A stretch of 64,000 nt of DNA from contig JAZAYU010000080.1 of the NCBI GenBank assembly GCA_038501625.1, forward strand, positions 2,937,972 to 3,001,971, read 5' to 3'. Position numbers and translations under genes: made by a program. Below are positions 12,350 through 26,000 of this stretch, one piece after another; position 1 is the first letter of the stretch, and each line of letters begins with the position of its first letter. Below the pieces are notes generated by a model, which did not search any database, was not told the DNA's origin, and saw only the letters and a list, made by a program, of their open reading frames with translations. Source of the stretch: Corbicula japonica. Taxonomy: Eukaryota > Mollusca > Bivalvia > Venerida > Cyrenidae.

Positions 12350-13150
12350 GACTATTGACACACAGCCTTCCCATGCAACGAAAGAATAAAGAAGAAAAGA
12401 GAGAATGTGTTTATATGAATATCAATTATCGATCAAGACAACAGAAACAATTAACGAAAAAGAGAACCTTTGGGGTTACCGCCTTGGAACGGTCAGTGGC
12501 AAAACTATTTGCAAATGGGGGTTTAAACCATGTTCTTGGGTGCATCAAACCTCACACTTGCCCCAATAGGTTCTCATTGGAACAAACCAAACAAGTTCCA
12601 GTTGAATTAGATCTAACTCCAATCCACCCATCTACTCGAGAATGTTGCATGCAAAAGCACACAAAAATATAATGCATGTTCCTAGGCGTAACCCCAGGGG
12701 TTCTCCATGTCGTTAATTGTTCGTGGTGTGTTATTTGAATTGACAACATGCTGCTGTCTTTTCCATTCTTCTTTTCTGGGGAGACTGTGTTTTGTGAGTG
12801 TGGCGATTCCTCATATGCATATGTCACTTTTTATGAAAAGATAATAGCATTGTAAAGAAAAGGGGCGGGTACTCAACGACCTTACCGAGAACAGAGCACC
12901 TGGAGTCAAATCAGCAAAAACACGATGACAGGGATAAAAGAAACAGATTGAGCTTGTTAGTTCTTTTACAAGACTTATAAGAAAGTGAAATATGCATATG
13001 CATGTGGAATTGCCACATTCAGAAAATACAGCCTCTCCACACAGTCAAGAAGAAGAGAAAGAGAGAGAGCATGGTTAATAAAATGATCAGCTTCAAAACA
13101 GACACCACAAACAATTAACAAAAATGAGAACCCGATGGGTTACCGTAATT
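12350..13150. repeat. Mosaic dispersed repeat, inverted and direct fragments
   Basis: 12360-12560 is in inverted orientation to copies A and C: ACAATTAACGAAAA, GGTTACCGCCTTGGAACGGT, CAGTGGCAAA. 12680-12835 is in direct orientation: CGTTAATTGTTCGTGGTGTG, TGGCGATTCCTCATATGCAT. 12840-13145 is inverted again. The alternation suggests nested or head-to-head insertion. Short open frames here are repeat-derived. Confidence 0.7.
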
Positions 13151-13846
13151 AATAAAACATTAAAATATTAAATAAAACAAATTAATTATAATTATTTTTA
13201 TTATTTCATTATTATATTATATTATAATTATTAAATATTATTAAATAAACATTATTACATTACAATACCAGATTTTTTAAATTATTGATGAAGCCTTACT
13301 TGACAAGAATGGGTGGCAATAATGTTATAAATTTTGAATCGAATATAAAACACAATATTGGGATATGTCGAGTTTGGTGTATGTACGAAAGAAAATTACG
13401 CCTAATCTTGCCACCTGAGTTGAGGTTAATTTGTTAAAATACTGGTTAAAACATTTTCTCTCTCTAATTAACAAAATAAATCATAATTCCAGCTTAATTA
13501 ACCAAACGTTTGAGAAAAGCAAGCAAACTTTCTTTATTATCCTGATCATTGTTAAAAAAAATGTAAGTTTGTGAAAAATGAACTTACCTTATCAGAATTG
13601 TTGAATGCATAGTTCCGCGCGATTTTATGTCCTTGTATTTTGGCAATCTAATTACTTAAGGACTACACGCCGCTGTTCATTGAATGGTATTTATCTGAAA
13701 ATGATGGAAAATGAGCCATCATCTTATGTAAACAATATCGGAAATGGATAATAATTGTGTTTTGATTACTTGCAACGCTAAGCACGGAGCTAGCTGGAGT
13801 GTGTAGTAAAATTTATTACCATTTCCCAATAAACCATCATAAACTC

Positions 13847-15500
13847 TTAAACCCCTGCCACCGTCGTGCAACCAAAGAGGTAAGCATAATGATCAACTGT
13901 AGAAGGGTTAATCACCAGGCATGCAGAGCGCTGTAAAATATCATGTTGGTAACCTTTCTTTTTAAATTTAAAGATGGTTTTTACGAATAACCGGGAGAAA
14001 TCAACATTTCCCTTTATCTTCTTAAGTTTATAAATTAAATCTCCATAAAAAACTGGCTGTGAAATTGTTTCTTGCAATAGTGATTTTAAACTGCACCTGT
14101 ATTTATGAATTAGATCTGGGTATCGGCGATAAAACTTGCAAAATGTTTTCCTTAATTTGTGATACTGATATCCTTGTTTTAAAAGTTTTGTCTGTAATGC
14201 AAAGATTACGTTCATTGAAATCATTAACATCGTTGCAAGCTCTTAAAAAGCGAACAAGCTGTGAAATATAAACCCATTAACATGTTGCACGGGAAACATC
14301 ACCGTCTAAAAACGGAAAATTTACTATATTAAAATTAAAATAATCTCTTTTATCATATATTTTAGTAGTGACGTAATCATCTTCAATTGACAGATTTAGA
14401 TCGAGAAAGTTTGCTTGCTTTTCTGAAGTGTTCGCTATATTAAGTTGTAGTTCTTTAGGGTAAATCTTATTAACCAGTAATGGAAAATTGGTATTATCTA
14501 TATTTAATAAATCATCAAGGTACCTCGAGGTGTTGTTAAAAGCTGTAATAATATCATCTTGATGTTCAGTAGAAAGAGATTATATAAGGTCTCTTTCATA
14601 ACAGTATAAAACAGATCAGCAACAAGGGGTGCATAATTAGTAGTACCCATTGGGATGCCTATTTCTTGTTTATAAATAGAGGTACCGAATCTAACATAAA
14701 TATTATCCAGTAAGAAAGTTTGCGACTAGGTCTTTACAAGTCCATAAGGTATAATTATCAAATGATTAAAAAATTCCCTATGTTCATAACAAGCGATGAA
14801 GGTTTTATTTTCTCTAGCAAACGTTTTTTTTTCAATGAGACTGGTTAGCTTGTCTCTTATTAAATTACGAGGGAGCGAAGTGTATAAAGTTGAGAAATCA
14901 TAAGTAGACAAACAGAACGCCTGAAAATTATTTGATTTAAGCTTTTTCAAAACGTCATTTGAATTTTTAATCGACCAATATAAATTTTTGCCAGAAGTTT
15001 CAAAAACCTTATCGCAATACCTAATTATATGTTCTTTAATAGCTGTAAGACAAGATGTTAAGAGCACGGATAATTTAGTAGTAGTGCAAGAACTAGAGTT
15101 AGCAATAAATCTTGCTTTGTACGGTGTTTTATGCATTTTAGGCAACCAATACATAGTAGGTACTTTGTCTTGTTTCAATACTGATTGCGTCGTTGATTCC
15201 ACTGTTCGATTTACAAAAGTTAAAACGATGTTTGTTTTAAGATTACATTTCTTTTCTACTAACTCGCAATCGAGTGTCAATTATTTTAAAGATCTTTTTA
15301 GTTCATCAATATGCTCAAAATACCTGCTTCCTTTTAAAGATTTTGCAGTTAAGATTTTACCAATCCCATTGACAAAAAATCTAAATCAGGTACGATCGGA
15401 ATATTATTTCTGTTTATGTTACACATTTTTATATATTAACATTAAGACTCGGACCATATACACCATTAAACGACATCGGTATCAATAGATCATCAATAGA
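13847..15500 (-). pseudogene. Broken reverse transcriptase, Penelope-like element type
   Basis: In several minus-strand frames one can read RT-like segments in the right order. These are KVPTMYWLPKMHKTPYKARF near 15150, then FSTLYTSLPRNLI near 14890. Next come GIPMGT (14642-14659) and the YLDD catalytic motif (14511-14522). Last is a C-terminal LLKQGYQYHKLRKTFCKFYR segment (ORF 13847-14230). PK-H-KPYK-RFI, GIPMGT and Y-x-DD are RT hallmarks; the overall style resembles Penelope-like RTs, though I see no GIY-YIG domain. In-frame stops (one just upstream of the first segment, one at 14726, others between) and frame changes near 14600 and 14200 show a dead copy. A weak 65-codon minus frame at 16330-16527 could be a 5' remnant. 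Confidence 0.75.
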
Positions 15501-16793
15501 TCATCAAAAATAAACAAAAATAATAAAGATCGCTTTCTTTTCAGTCCTGATAAAAAAATTCTAATAATTAAAATGTACTTCTTTCAGAAAATATGAACTT
15601 ATCTGGAAATATTGACAGTAAAAGAGCTCTACAATAGATGTAACATCGAAAGTTTGCTTTTCTGAAGTATATTTTTATAAAACTGACGTTCAATAATTAA
15701 TATAAAATGCTATTGGCAATGGTTGGTCGCAAACAGTTAATAATCTGTGTATAATGCTATGTAATTCATTGTGATACCGCAAAATGTTATTTTAATGCAT
15801 ACAAATCCTAAGAAAACGAAATATTTATACCATGAACCATGCCGATATTTGTAAAATTTATCTTTTGAAAACAAATTCTCTTAATCTCTGTCAAATTTTG
15901 GGGCGGACGCCGAGGAGAAACAAGCAAGACTTCGTTGACCTATGTCAGATTTAACATTATTTTTCTTACCTTTATTTTTTAAAAATGTAAACTTTAGTTT
16001 AATATTATGTTATAAATATTTGAAAAATACTGATTAAATTAAATACAATATGTAGTACGTGAACGAATATTATCTTTGCTTAACTTCCCAACGCAAAATT
16101 CTGCACTTCTCATTCAGAAAGATATATTAAAATGTTTACTTGTAATAACCTTAATATTTCGAAGAAATGCAACTAGCTTTTTGCGCGGAATCTTAGTTAC
16201 ATTTATTAAGGAAAATATAAGGTAGGGTTTGACAAATTAAAAAAAAGATTGTACATAGGTTGCAATTAAATACAGTATGCCATGAATTTAACTTGTATGC
16301 AAAATTATTTGCCGAAAGTTACCGCTACTTTAGAAACGCTTCTTTTCGATGGAACGAATATGAGCTTGATTTATATTTGAAACTATTCGATGTAGTTCAG
16401 AGAGTACAAGTTGTCTATCATCCGAGGTTCTATAATTTAATTTATTCAAGCTTCTCTTAATATACTTAAAATCGTCCAGTGCTTCAGTGCTTGCAATAGA
16501 CTTTACTTCACGGCTCTCATATATCACTCTATGAGCTTATGAATTTAACAAATACTTACAGATTAGAAGATTGAAATGTGCAATTTTAACAAAAAACAAT
16601 GTGTTTACTCGTTTATTATATTTTTAGCTCATTTAATTAAAAGGGAATTTGGGGAAACACTAAATTGTCATTCCTGGATTTGTAGTCATAACAGAGCAAA
16701 TAGCCTTTGGATACACGAATGAAATTATAAAAGCTATGAAACTGATAACCCCCAAAGATGTTCTGTTTGTACTAATTTTTGAAATAAATAAGA

Positions 16794-17106
<313 letters not shown>

Positions 17107-17109
17107 AAT

Positions 17110-17248
17110 AATTATTTACTTATTAGCTGGGAAATATGCTGTTGATATTGACCGCAAAAATCGTTATTGACCTCGGCTATCGCCTCGGTCAATAACGATT
17201 TTTTAGGTCAATATCACAGCATATTTCCCAGCTAATAAGTAAATAATT
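17110..17248. repeat. 139-bp near-perfect palindrome
   Basis: Arms of ~60 bp run from AATTATTTACTTATTAGCTG at the left to its complement at the right. They contain GGTCAATAACGATTTTT-type sequence around a CTCGGCTATCGCCTC loop. Its GTCAATA motifs also occur in the neighbouring element at 16850-16900. Confidence 0.9.
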
Positions 17249-17284
17249 GTATAATATTTCAGCAAAAATATTTAATCGATTGAG

Positions 17285-17340
17285 TAAATATGTAAATATG
17301 TAAATATGTAAATATGTAAATATGTAAATATGTAATTATG
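17285..17340. repeat. (AAATATGT)n microsatellite
   Basis: Seven consecutive, nearly identical octamers. Confidence 0.95.
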
Positions 17341-18812
17341 TAAAGAAATAAGCATGTACTCACGCTCAAATTATTACAGAATATTCTTATAAACATTTTT
17401 GTATCAATCACATAGAATCATAAATCATCGTTGTTTGTTTCCTATCTTACTTCTGAATGCATGATGTAAAGCTATAATTACCGATGTATGAAATTTATAA
17501 CTGACAATTCGACTTGATTTACACATCATCGATAGGTTCAGTTAATGTCATCATTGTCATGTGACATATCGTTATAACCACTTATTTTTAACGCCCATAA
17601 TTTGTTACGTTCAAAGAATAAAGTCTGATAGTGTATGTCATTTTATATCAAAGTTTGATTAAAATCAGATTATTTTTCTTTTGAATAACCCAAAATACTG
17701 TTGCTTATTACACAATAAATTTTGAAAAGCAACTCTAAGTATAATTCGGTATGAATTCGGTCTAAAAATCGACTTAAAATTCGATTTGGGCGAGATGTGA
17801 ATTAACCATCTGTGTTGTGCGGTTTGGTGGCCATTTGTTTAGGTAGGATTTTATTACATAAAGTAAGACAGAAAAGAATGTAGTTTACATGTTATTGTTT
17901 AATTTTTAACAGCAACATATGGGGAAATCCATGTGGACAATAATGGTCAAGTAAATAGTTATATTGTCATATCTAACGATATAAAAGCCAAAATTACAAA
18001 TTAAATACAGATAACTAAATTTCGTTCCTTTATTTACAAAAAGCATGCATTATATTTAAAAAGTAATTTGTTTATATACGTAATTTTACGTTTGACATCA
18101 AGAATCACCAGTATTTGCCGTTCCGTCACAGCGTTTAGTTTGTTTCAGTTTGATATCGTTTGCTGTATTTCAAGAACAGTTGAAGAACTGAACACAATTT
18201 TATACCATGTCCCACGACACTTTGCTATGAACAGACTTGACTTCCAATTTTGAAAACTAATTCTGCCAATTGAATTTGCCTCTGCGGTAGTTGCACCGAG
18301 CTTTAGCTTGAACGATCAAACTGTTACTTTTAACGACAAATAATTTGAAATATGACATTAGCGAGACAGATGCAGCACTTGCACTTAATTGCAAATCCTT
18401 TCAAAAAGCAAGATTTATTGATATTTTACAAACTCGTATCAATATATTGTTTAAAAAATGTATTACGGTTACAACAAGAAAATAAAGAATGTGCAATTCG
18501 CGTTTGGCAAATCTCAGGGTTTTTTTTAATTATCGTTATTTTTTTTTAATTTACAATTCACGATTGAAGGGAAACACACAGAGAGTTTGTACTTAATAAT
18601 CTTCATCATCATCATATTACATAACAAATGTTCTGGCCAATAAACTTTGTGTTTATATAACTCTATATCACGTGAAATAAACAACTTTGTACCATTAATT
18701 CTTAGCCAGAGTGTTCCGTAGTAAAACTATTAATGTTATTTAATTATCAACTGCTTGTTTTTCCTGATCAAATGCTTTGCCTGATAAAATAAGGACTGCG
18801 GATTACTAGGAA

Positions 18813-18816
<4 letters not shown>

Positions 18817-18857
<41 letters not shown>
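18817..18857. repeat. (CT)n microsatellite
   Basis: About 20 uninterrupted CT units. Confidence 0.98.
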
Positions 18858-18860
<3 letters not shown>

Positions 18861-19446
18861 TAAACTCCACATAGAAGTTTACTTAAAATAAGACAGAATG
18901 TAGAAATAAAGAACATATGACTTTTCCTTAAAGCTAATGTTCTCGCATTTGGTTCAAATGTCAAATAACATTTGTGCATATATATATATTTATATACATA
19001 TGTATTTAGTATCAACATGAAAGCTCCATTTGATTAAGCCATTTCATGGGAAGTATGGAAATGCATGTCCACGCTGCCTAGCCCAGGGTTGGGCGTTACT
19101 CAGCAGCTTTCAAATGGACGTGATTGATGACAGCTCTGATTGAATGTTAATTCGCCACAAGGCACAAACAACGCCCCTGTGATATTTAATCAGATGACAA
19201 TTAAACTTTGAAAGACACCGATTACGACGAACAATCAAAATATAATAAATACGAAGAAAATAAAATTATAAGAATATTTATTATTGATTGTTCTTTGACA
19301 TGTAAACTTAAATAAAATTACCTACGTATTATCTTATGGTAGTTTTAGTCAGCTTACTATTGTCACATGGTCGGTAACACGAGTGTCTACAAAAATACAC
19401 TGAAAATCACGAAATTTCAGGGTGTGTAATCCTTTAGTCACGTTTT

Positions 19447-19601
19447 AAGGATTGAATCGATATTTGATGATTTTCATTTGGGCATGGAAAACAGTTGGGT
19501 TGTCTAAAGTGCGTGAAGCCCGAAAGGCTTCTCGCGTACTTTAAACAGTCCAACTGTTTTTCCTACCCAAATGAAAAACATCACATATCGATTCAATCCT
19601 T
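19447..19601. repeat. 155-bp long hairpin / foldback repeat
   Basis: AAGGATTGAATCGATAT at the left pairs with ATATCGATTCAATCCTT at the right. Pairing continues through CATTTGGG..TGGAAAACAGTTGG to GAAGCC / GGCTTC near the centre. A few mismatches and single-base gaps occur. No ORF. Confidence 0.88.
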
Positions 19602-21816
19602 ATATTTACACTCATAAATACTTTCATTAGTTCAAAAATTAGAAGAGAAGAATTCGTGATATTACGGCTTTTTCAAAAGGCTGTTGGAACAGCAACGTTT
19701 GACGACACAGTGAATGACGGCACGCTTTTTCGCAGCAACTCGTGGCAAAACGTGCGTGCTCGGCGACGTCACACGTCAAAACATAGTGCAACGTCCAATG
19801 AATTATGAACGGCTCTACTATAGCCACGCCTTATAAAATAATACGTCACACTGTTTACCAACAGAAAATATGATCCGTTTGATGAATAAGACTTTATCGT
19901 ACTCCAAATATTTAGAGAAATGCATGCTTCTTTAACCTTTAACACTTAATATTTTGACATTATATATTTTTTATTTATTGGCAAGCGTTACCTCTAAACG
20001 CGATGCATCAAAAATGTGTCGCATATTTAGTTTTAACAAAAAGTTTACAGAAAGTCATAATTTCAGCTTTAAATGATTAGACACTGAAAATGTATAACAA
20101 AATTCACCTTTAAGCATCAAATCATCGGTAAACATGAATTAAATCCGGTGAGAAATTATATTCAAGTACTGTGTATGCAGAACTTTCACTTGACATATTC
20201 CCGATTAAGAGTTGCGTAAAAATTTCGTAGACGAAAATAATATTTTCAATAGTTAGGTTATGTCCTTTAAACAGAAGGAAAAACAATCAAACTATTGAAG
20301 GCTAACTTTAATTATCAAGAAAATATATATTTCTGTCCGATTTTATGGGGAAGTCTGATTTATATTATAACAAGAAAAGTATAACACAGATGTGTTATAT
20401 GTGGACGACATTTGAAAGAAGTTAGATGTTGGGTGTAAGAGTTCATGGTGATGGATTGTTTTTAAACAAAGAAAGAATTAAGTGATAATATATTGTTGTC
20501 TTTTATTGGCAAAGGGTATTGAACGTTGAAGGATGTGCGTGTGTATTACATGTAGTTGTGGAACGCGTTGTATACAAGGAGTGCGGTTTGAAATGAAATA
20601 TACCGGAAATGGTATGGCCTGGGATTTATGATGAAATTTGTTTGCTGAACATTTACAAGTTTGCAGTAAATGTAGTGAATGATTTGAAAACAAACGTTTT
20701 CCTTTTAAATATAATGATAACTAGCTGGAAAATAGTGGAAGAGATGGTTGCAATGGTAACATGCATCATGATGAAGAATTGCCAGAACTATATGTGTTGT
20801 TATGTATTCATTAAGGATGCAAAATAATTTCTCACAGTTTAAGGATTTACTACACTCCTCCTTACACCTTTATCGATAAAAAAGAAAAGTATCAACATTT
20901 AAAAAACGGTAAAATGCCTTTCAATGAAATTTTGCACAAATGAATGTTAATTTCGTTTAGTTTGATAATTTTCTTTTTAATCGATGGTTGAACAAGGAGG
21001 AGTTTATAGAGGATCGTTAAGAGCACTCAAAATTTCATAAATGTAACTGATTTTTCATTATTGTCATTGTAGATTTTCATTAGTAGATACTCTACTGAGA
21101 GCTATTTAAGCCATTCCTCTTTGTAATATCGTTTTATCGATATCAACAGCATCTGAAGATAATGTTAGACCTTGCACTTTGTGAATAGTTACACCAACAT
21201 TTAATTTTCATGAAGGAGTTACCTGGTAGTTAAACATTATCATAGCACTAACCGCATTACAATGAATTTGCTCTATATAAACTCAACAGTACCTTTCAAA
21301 ATTGTCCTACCACGAACATGGCAATTTCTTTCAAATTGGTACTTTCAGGATGAAAATCTATACTAACTTTCTATATTCAGACACAGCATCTTGATCCCGT
21401 AAACCAGGGGGCTGGGGGATGGGAGTGGGTGGGGGTGAGTCACACTGCAGTCACACTGCAATACCACCTCAAACCAATTTATTCTGAACAACAGAATAAG
21501 ACCTACAAAAAATGGTTATACAATTATTATTTACTTTATAGACACGAAATCGCCTTCTTCTTGTAAAACGGAAACTCACTTTCAACATCAGAAACATTTG
21601 TAAACAAAGAACCATCATATATAGATCACACTCACGCGCAAAAATCAAGTCACAGGATTGCCAATATTCGTAAACTGAACACAAACTTCAATATCTGCCA
21701 GGAAATAACTATCCGAACAATGTCTCTTACTACATGTACACTCTTTCTATAACTGCTTACAACAATAAACTTTTAATTCGCATATATTTTAATTAAAAGA
21801 AAACACCAACTCATCG

Positions 21817-21823
<7 letters not shown>

Positions 21824-21903
<80 letters not shown>

Positions 21904-21965
21904 GATCTATACTCTATACATAGATCTATACTCTATACATAGATCTATTTATATACTCAGTTATA
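21824..21965. repeat. (AT)n run followed by ACATAGATCTATACTCTAT repeats
   Basis: AT dinucleotides run from 21824 to 21899. They are followed by ~2.5 copies of an 18-19 bp unit containing the BglII-like palindrome AGATCT. Confidence 0.93.
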
Positions 21966-22931
21966 AATAGCTTGAGCTTAAAAGAAAACACAAAACTCAT
22001 CGATCCCTTTATAACCTGGCTTACATTCCCGATCAACAGCGATCTAGAAAACGAAACTATCTAGTAGTTCTAGATTACAAAAACTTTCCGCAAACAATCC
22101 TATATGACTATATCCACTCGCCCTACCTAATCATGTATACATGCTTTACGTGATGAACACCATCTTGAAAAACCAGTGGGGTCAGTTCAAGGTTATCACG
22201 AGAAATCACAACAATCAATTATCTGACTAAACCTACATGGAATTGCATCTTGGTCATGTAAATATTTTGTTTATATATTAACATAAAACTTTTGCATACA
22301 TAACCTACGACATAATTTAACAATAAAAGTCCACATAGTCAAGCAACATAAAAAATACGTTGACATCTTCCCTCTTACTAATAAGATTTCCTTGGGTAAT
22401 ACCGTACCGTTATACATACAACATGGTTCCCGTTCAGTACTCAACGATCTATATATAAAGCCGGGCCACATGGTACTCAACATTCGCTATAAACCTCTAT
22501 TTAAAGCCGGGCCAAAATTCCCCTTCAGCCGGACTAGTTGTACTATAGTAAAGATCATCAAGTAATAGTTACATAGTAATAATATATTATGACCCATAAT
22601 TCGTCCAGAAAATCATCTATTTATTTGTAATTCGTCCAATTAGTATTGTATAACATGAGGTGGTTGCATGATTTGCGTGAGCCAATCAGAATCGAGCAAT
22701 GTCTACACGGCTGAGAGCCTCATATACAAAAATACAGTGGTTGAAATTAAAATGGATTTTCGTAGTTTATAACTGGATAATGTAAGTAATTTTTGTGACT
22801 GAAGCAAGAATAAGAGTAATATTAATGAAATATTGCTATAGGTAGGCCTGTCATGTTATAAATTTGCAGATAACTTAGATAATTGTCCCGACTGAAAATC
22901 GGTCGGAACATGCGACAGGAAAACTGCGTTC

Positions 22932-22999
22932 GGCGATATGACGTCGTAATTGCTATAAAATAAAAAAAAGATAAACATTTACGACGTCATATTTATAGG
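22932..22999. repeat. Inverted repeat with TGACGTCGT arms
   Basis: ATATGACGTCGTAA (22937) and TTACGACGTCATAT (22979) are exact complements separated by ~28 A-rich bases. Each arm contains a CRE half-site, TGACGTC. Confidence 0.8.
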
Positions 23000-23614
23000 A
23001 CTAGACTTTATCGTTAAGGACATAGTTTTCCTAGTAGTTCGCTATGCAGACTATATTATGACAATTACTCAGACATTACGCGAGTGGTGACAACTGTTTT
23101 GAATCCTGTTCAAACTGCTAGGATCTGTACATCACTTACCCTATAAAGTAACTTTTATGGCACATAACAAATGTTAAATTGTTGTTGGCGAGTCCTAAAA
23201 CTAATCCACACAGGCATTCCATAATCCATAAAGGCGGTCAAAATCCGTACAGGCTTTATTCCTTTCAGAAAATAGTTTTTACCATTTAAAGCAATGTGTT
23301 TAAAAAGAAAAAAAGAGTAACCCCTTATACAAGCCTTCCCCTACATTCCCCAGCCATCTACTTGATTTTTTACTAGTTTTTAAAATTTATTTTACAAACA
23401 TAATTTATAGAATTGCATTTTTAACGAAGTACGAGTTGTTGTTTTTTTCTATTCAACAATGTTTTCATTCACTACTTTACTTAAATATGTTGATACTAAC
23501 GCTTCTTTCATTAATGAACGCATTATGTACACCTTTTAATGCTACCTAGCAACCTATCAATAACTTTAAAAAGTTCCAGCTAAAAATGGCTGTAGGTTTC
23601 TATTGCGGAAAAGT

Positions 23615-23990
23615 AGTTTCATATTTGTCGTGTTCGGTGGCCTTTAAAGTTCGATTTTTCATCGGTTTCATACTAGTCTAAGAGAGTATGTTCATGGCAT
23701 GTCATTTCAATACACATGCTAGTGTACCGAACGGAAAAACTGTGCAAACGAATTATAACCTTATGAACTCAAGCTTAATAAAGCAAACAATTCAGAAAAG
23801 CAAACTTTGGCAGTGGTTTAAGATAAATGAAAAGTGAACTTTGAAAACCACCGAACACGACAACACAATATGAAAATATTGCAGGCTCGGTTTGCCTTAG
23901 TCTGTTCATGGGCAGTAATGGAAAGTCAGTTCATGGGCAGTAATGGAAAGGCATAGTACTGCCCACGCCGCCTGGTGTCGGGTTGAGAGG
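23615..23990. repeat. ACTGCCCAT dispersed repeat, inverted pair
   Basis: TTTCATATTTGTCGTGTTCGGTGG...CTTTAAAGTTC (23618) is inverted at 23835-23885 (GAACTTTGAAAACCACCGAACACGAC). The latter continues into GCAGGCTCGGTTTG and a duplicated GTTCATGGGCAGTAATGGAAAG. Confidence 0.75.
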
Positions 23991-24049
23991 TAAGAGTTTA
24001 TGAAGGCTTCTATGTAAATCTTGTAAAAGAACCTAAGAGCTCGATCAGT

Positions 24050-24192
24050 GCCCAAGATCATAAAACTAAGTTTTGAGATCAGTCTCAAATCTCAAGGATC
24101 TGATTGACTGAAATGGTGACTGGTCGCCATTTTAGTTAATCAGATGCCTGAGATTTGAGACTGATCTCAAAACTTAGTTTTAAGATCTAGGG
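24050..24192. mobile_element. Palindromic MITE (CCAAG..ATAAAACT family), diverged copy outside the gene
   Basis: It has the same layout as the SF3B1-intron copies: AGTCTCAAATCTCAAG-ATCTG, GCGACTGGTCGCCAT-like centre, and GATTTGAGACTGATCTC. It is more diverged, so older. Confidence 0.85.
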
Positions 24193-24375
24193 CACTATTT
24201 CTTTTGTTCATGTCTTCATGTTCTTGCTGATTTCACTCCAGTTGCTCTCGTCTCAGTAAGATGATTGAGTATTCATCTTTTTGCTTGACAATGCTGTTAA
24301 TTTCTTATGTTTTGTATGTTTTTGTGCTTTTGCATGGAACATTGTCGAGGTAATGGGTGGGTAAAAGCTTAAGTT
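24190..24375. repeat. Mosaic dispersed repeat, partial copy
   Basis: It carries TTCTTGCTGATTTCACTCCA, TCTCAGTAAGAT and TTGCTTGACAATGCTGTTAA, diverged from 3810-3960 and 25320-25430. It lies directly beside a palindromic MITE (24050-24192). Confidence 0.6.
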
Positions 24376-25309
24376 TTTTACGCTTTTGGAACCTTCCATT
24401 TTACAAAAATCCAATTCGTTAACATTTATCTTTCATTTTATATTTTGATTTACCATTAATTATTTCTTTTATATAACAATAACTGAAAAAAATTCTATGA
24501 AAAGATTTAATTTAATAAAACTGTATAAAATGTCCTTCAATTAGTTTCTGGGGTGCAATAACATTACGCTTGCAATAACAGCTTTCCATCTGCACATAAA
24601 AGTACAAACTGCAATTTTAAACTGCAATTCAATTTTTGAGAACATCTGGATAACAATCTTGGAAGTTATAAATTATAGTTTTTATTCCTTTATGAAATAA
24701 TATATAATGTGACATATAAGTCAACTGATACTTCCATTATAACTAAAATAATATGCACTTAAAATTTACGGTACATTGATCGAAGATATAATTGTTCAAA
24801 TTTCAATAAACTTCTTCACTGCTAGTCCTAGAGGTAGAGTACCCAATTTTGCAAATATTTACTCATTAACTTCATCGTCTACGATGAAGTCTTATTCATC
24901 TAACGAATCATATTTTCTGATGGCATTTTTAACTCTTTTACAACAAATTTAAATAACAGAAATATTCTGATAATAGTAAATCAATATATCCAACTGGGGC
25001 TAAGACGAGTGGAACTGAACTATTTTATACCTTTGGAAAAGGTGCGAAAACTAGTGAAACCAAATTTTCGAGTACCGGTCCTTGCCGTTTACTTGTCGAA
25101 ATCCTAAGCTAAACAAATGTAGGTGTGATAAAAAAAAATATTGGAAACGCTTTCTAGAGTAGTATTGTTTTACGTTACATATACATTTAGTTTAATAAAA
25201 GCTATATTGAAAGGTCTGAGCTATAACACAAGTACATGCAAAATCCATGCGTGCGTAGATTGCGCATCCTTTATACCCCTGCAAGGGAGATAATAACTCT
25301 TTTATCCCT

Positions 25310-26000
25310 GTCGTTACATGTTCTTGCTTATATGACTCCAAGCGGTCTGGTTTCAGTAAGATATTGAGTACCCGAATTTTTTGTTCTGCAATGCTTTTAG
25401 CTTCTTATGTTGTCACATTGTTGAGCTGATGGATGGGTTAGAGTTATTTCACCAAGACACCTTGTACTTGTTTGTTCATATGAGAACAGGTTGGGACAAG
25501 TAAAGGTATGGGTTTATAAACTGGTATCAATGTGAGAACATATTCACCCAACTCGCACTTAAACTCCCGGATCATTGGATATATGTCGCCCGTTAACATT
25601 CGGCACCGAAGCCAGCCACGGAACATTGGCTTATAGTCCTCACAGGTACCCATTAATAAACCTGGGTGGAGAGAAGCAATTAATGCTTAATTTAATGCTC
25701 AAAGAAATTAGCGGCTGGACTGGGGCTCGAACCTGGGATCCTCGATCCACGACCACCACTGCCTACTACCGGTATAGTGTGAGGTTGGTGCACAATAGAA
25801 CCTAGTTCAAAACCCCAGTGGCAAATTGTTTTGTGTTGCCACTGACTGTTCCAAGGCGGTAATCCCTCGGGTTCTCAATTTCGTAAATTGTTTGTGGCGT
25901 CTATTTTGAAACTGATCATTGTATAACCATGCTCTCTTCTCTACTTTTCGGCTGTGTGGGGATGCTGTATCTGCTGGATGCGTCCATTCGTGATATGCAT
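25310..26000. repeat. Mosaic dispersed repeat, copy C, with tRNA-like insertion
   Basis: It has the same modules as 3790-4240. Between them, 25440-25770 contains a segment reading, on the minus strand, GGATCCCAGGTTCGAGCCCC, a tRNA B-box-like sequence. This could be a SINE remnant. No tRNA cloverleaf could be drawn with confidence. Confidence 0.6.

Larger units (their letters stand above)
17350..23600. other. Intergenic stretch apart from the listed repeats
   Basis: No protein family is recognisable in any of the short frames (up to ~72 codons). The sequence is AT-rich with scattered repeat fragments, such as 19868-19920, whose ATGATCCGTTTGATGAATAA is inverted at ~24885-24925. Confidence 0.4.

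Noticed and set aside
12355..12827. Overlapping 105- and 91-codon frames on both strands
   Set aside because: They lie in fragments of the mosaic dispersed repeat in mixed orientation; no domain recognised.
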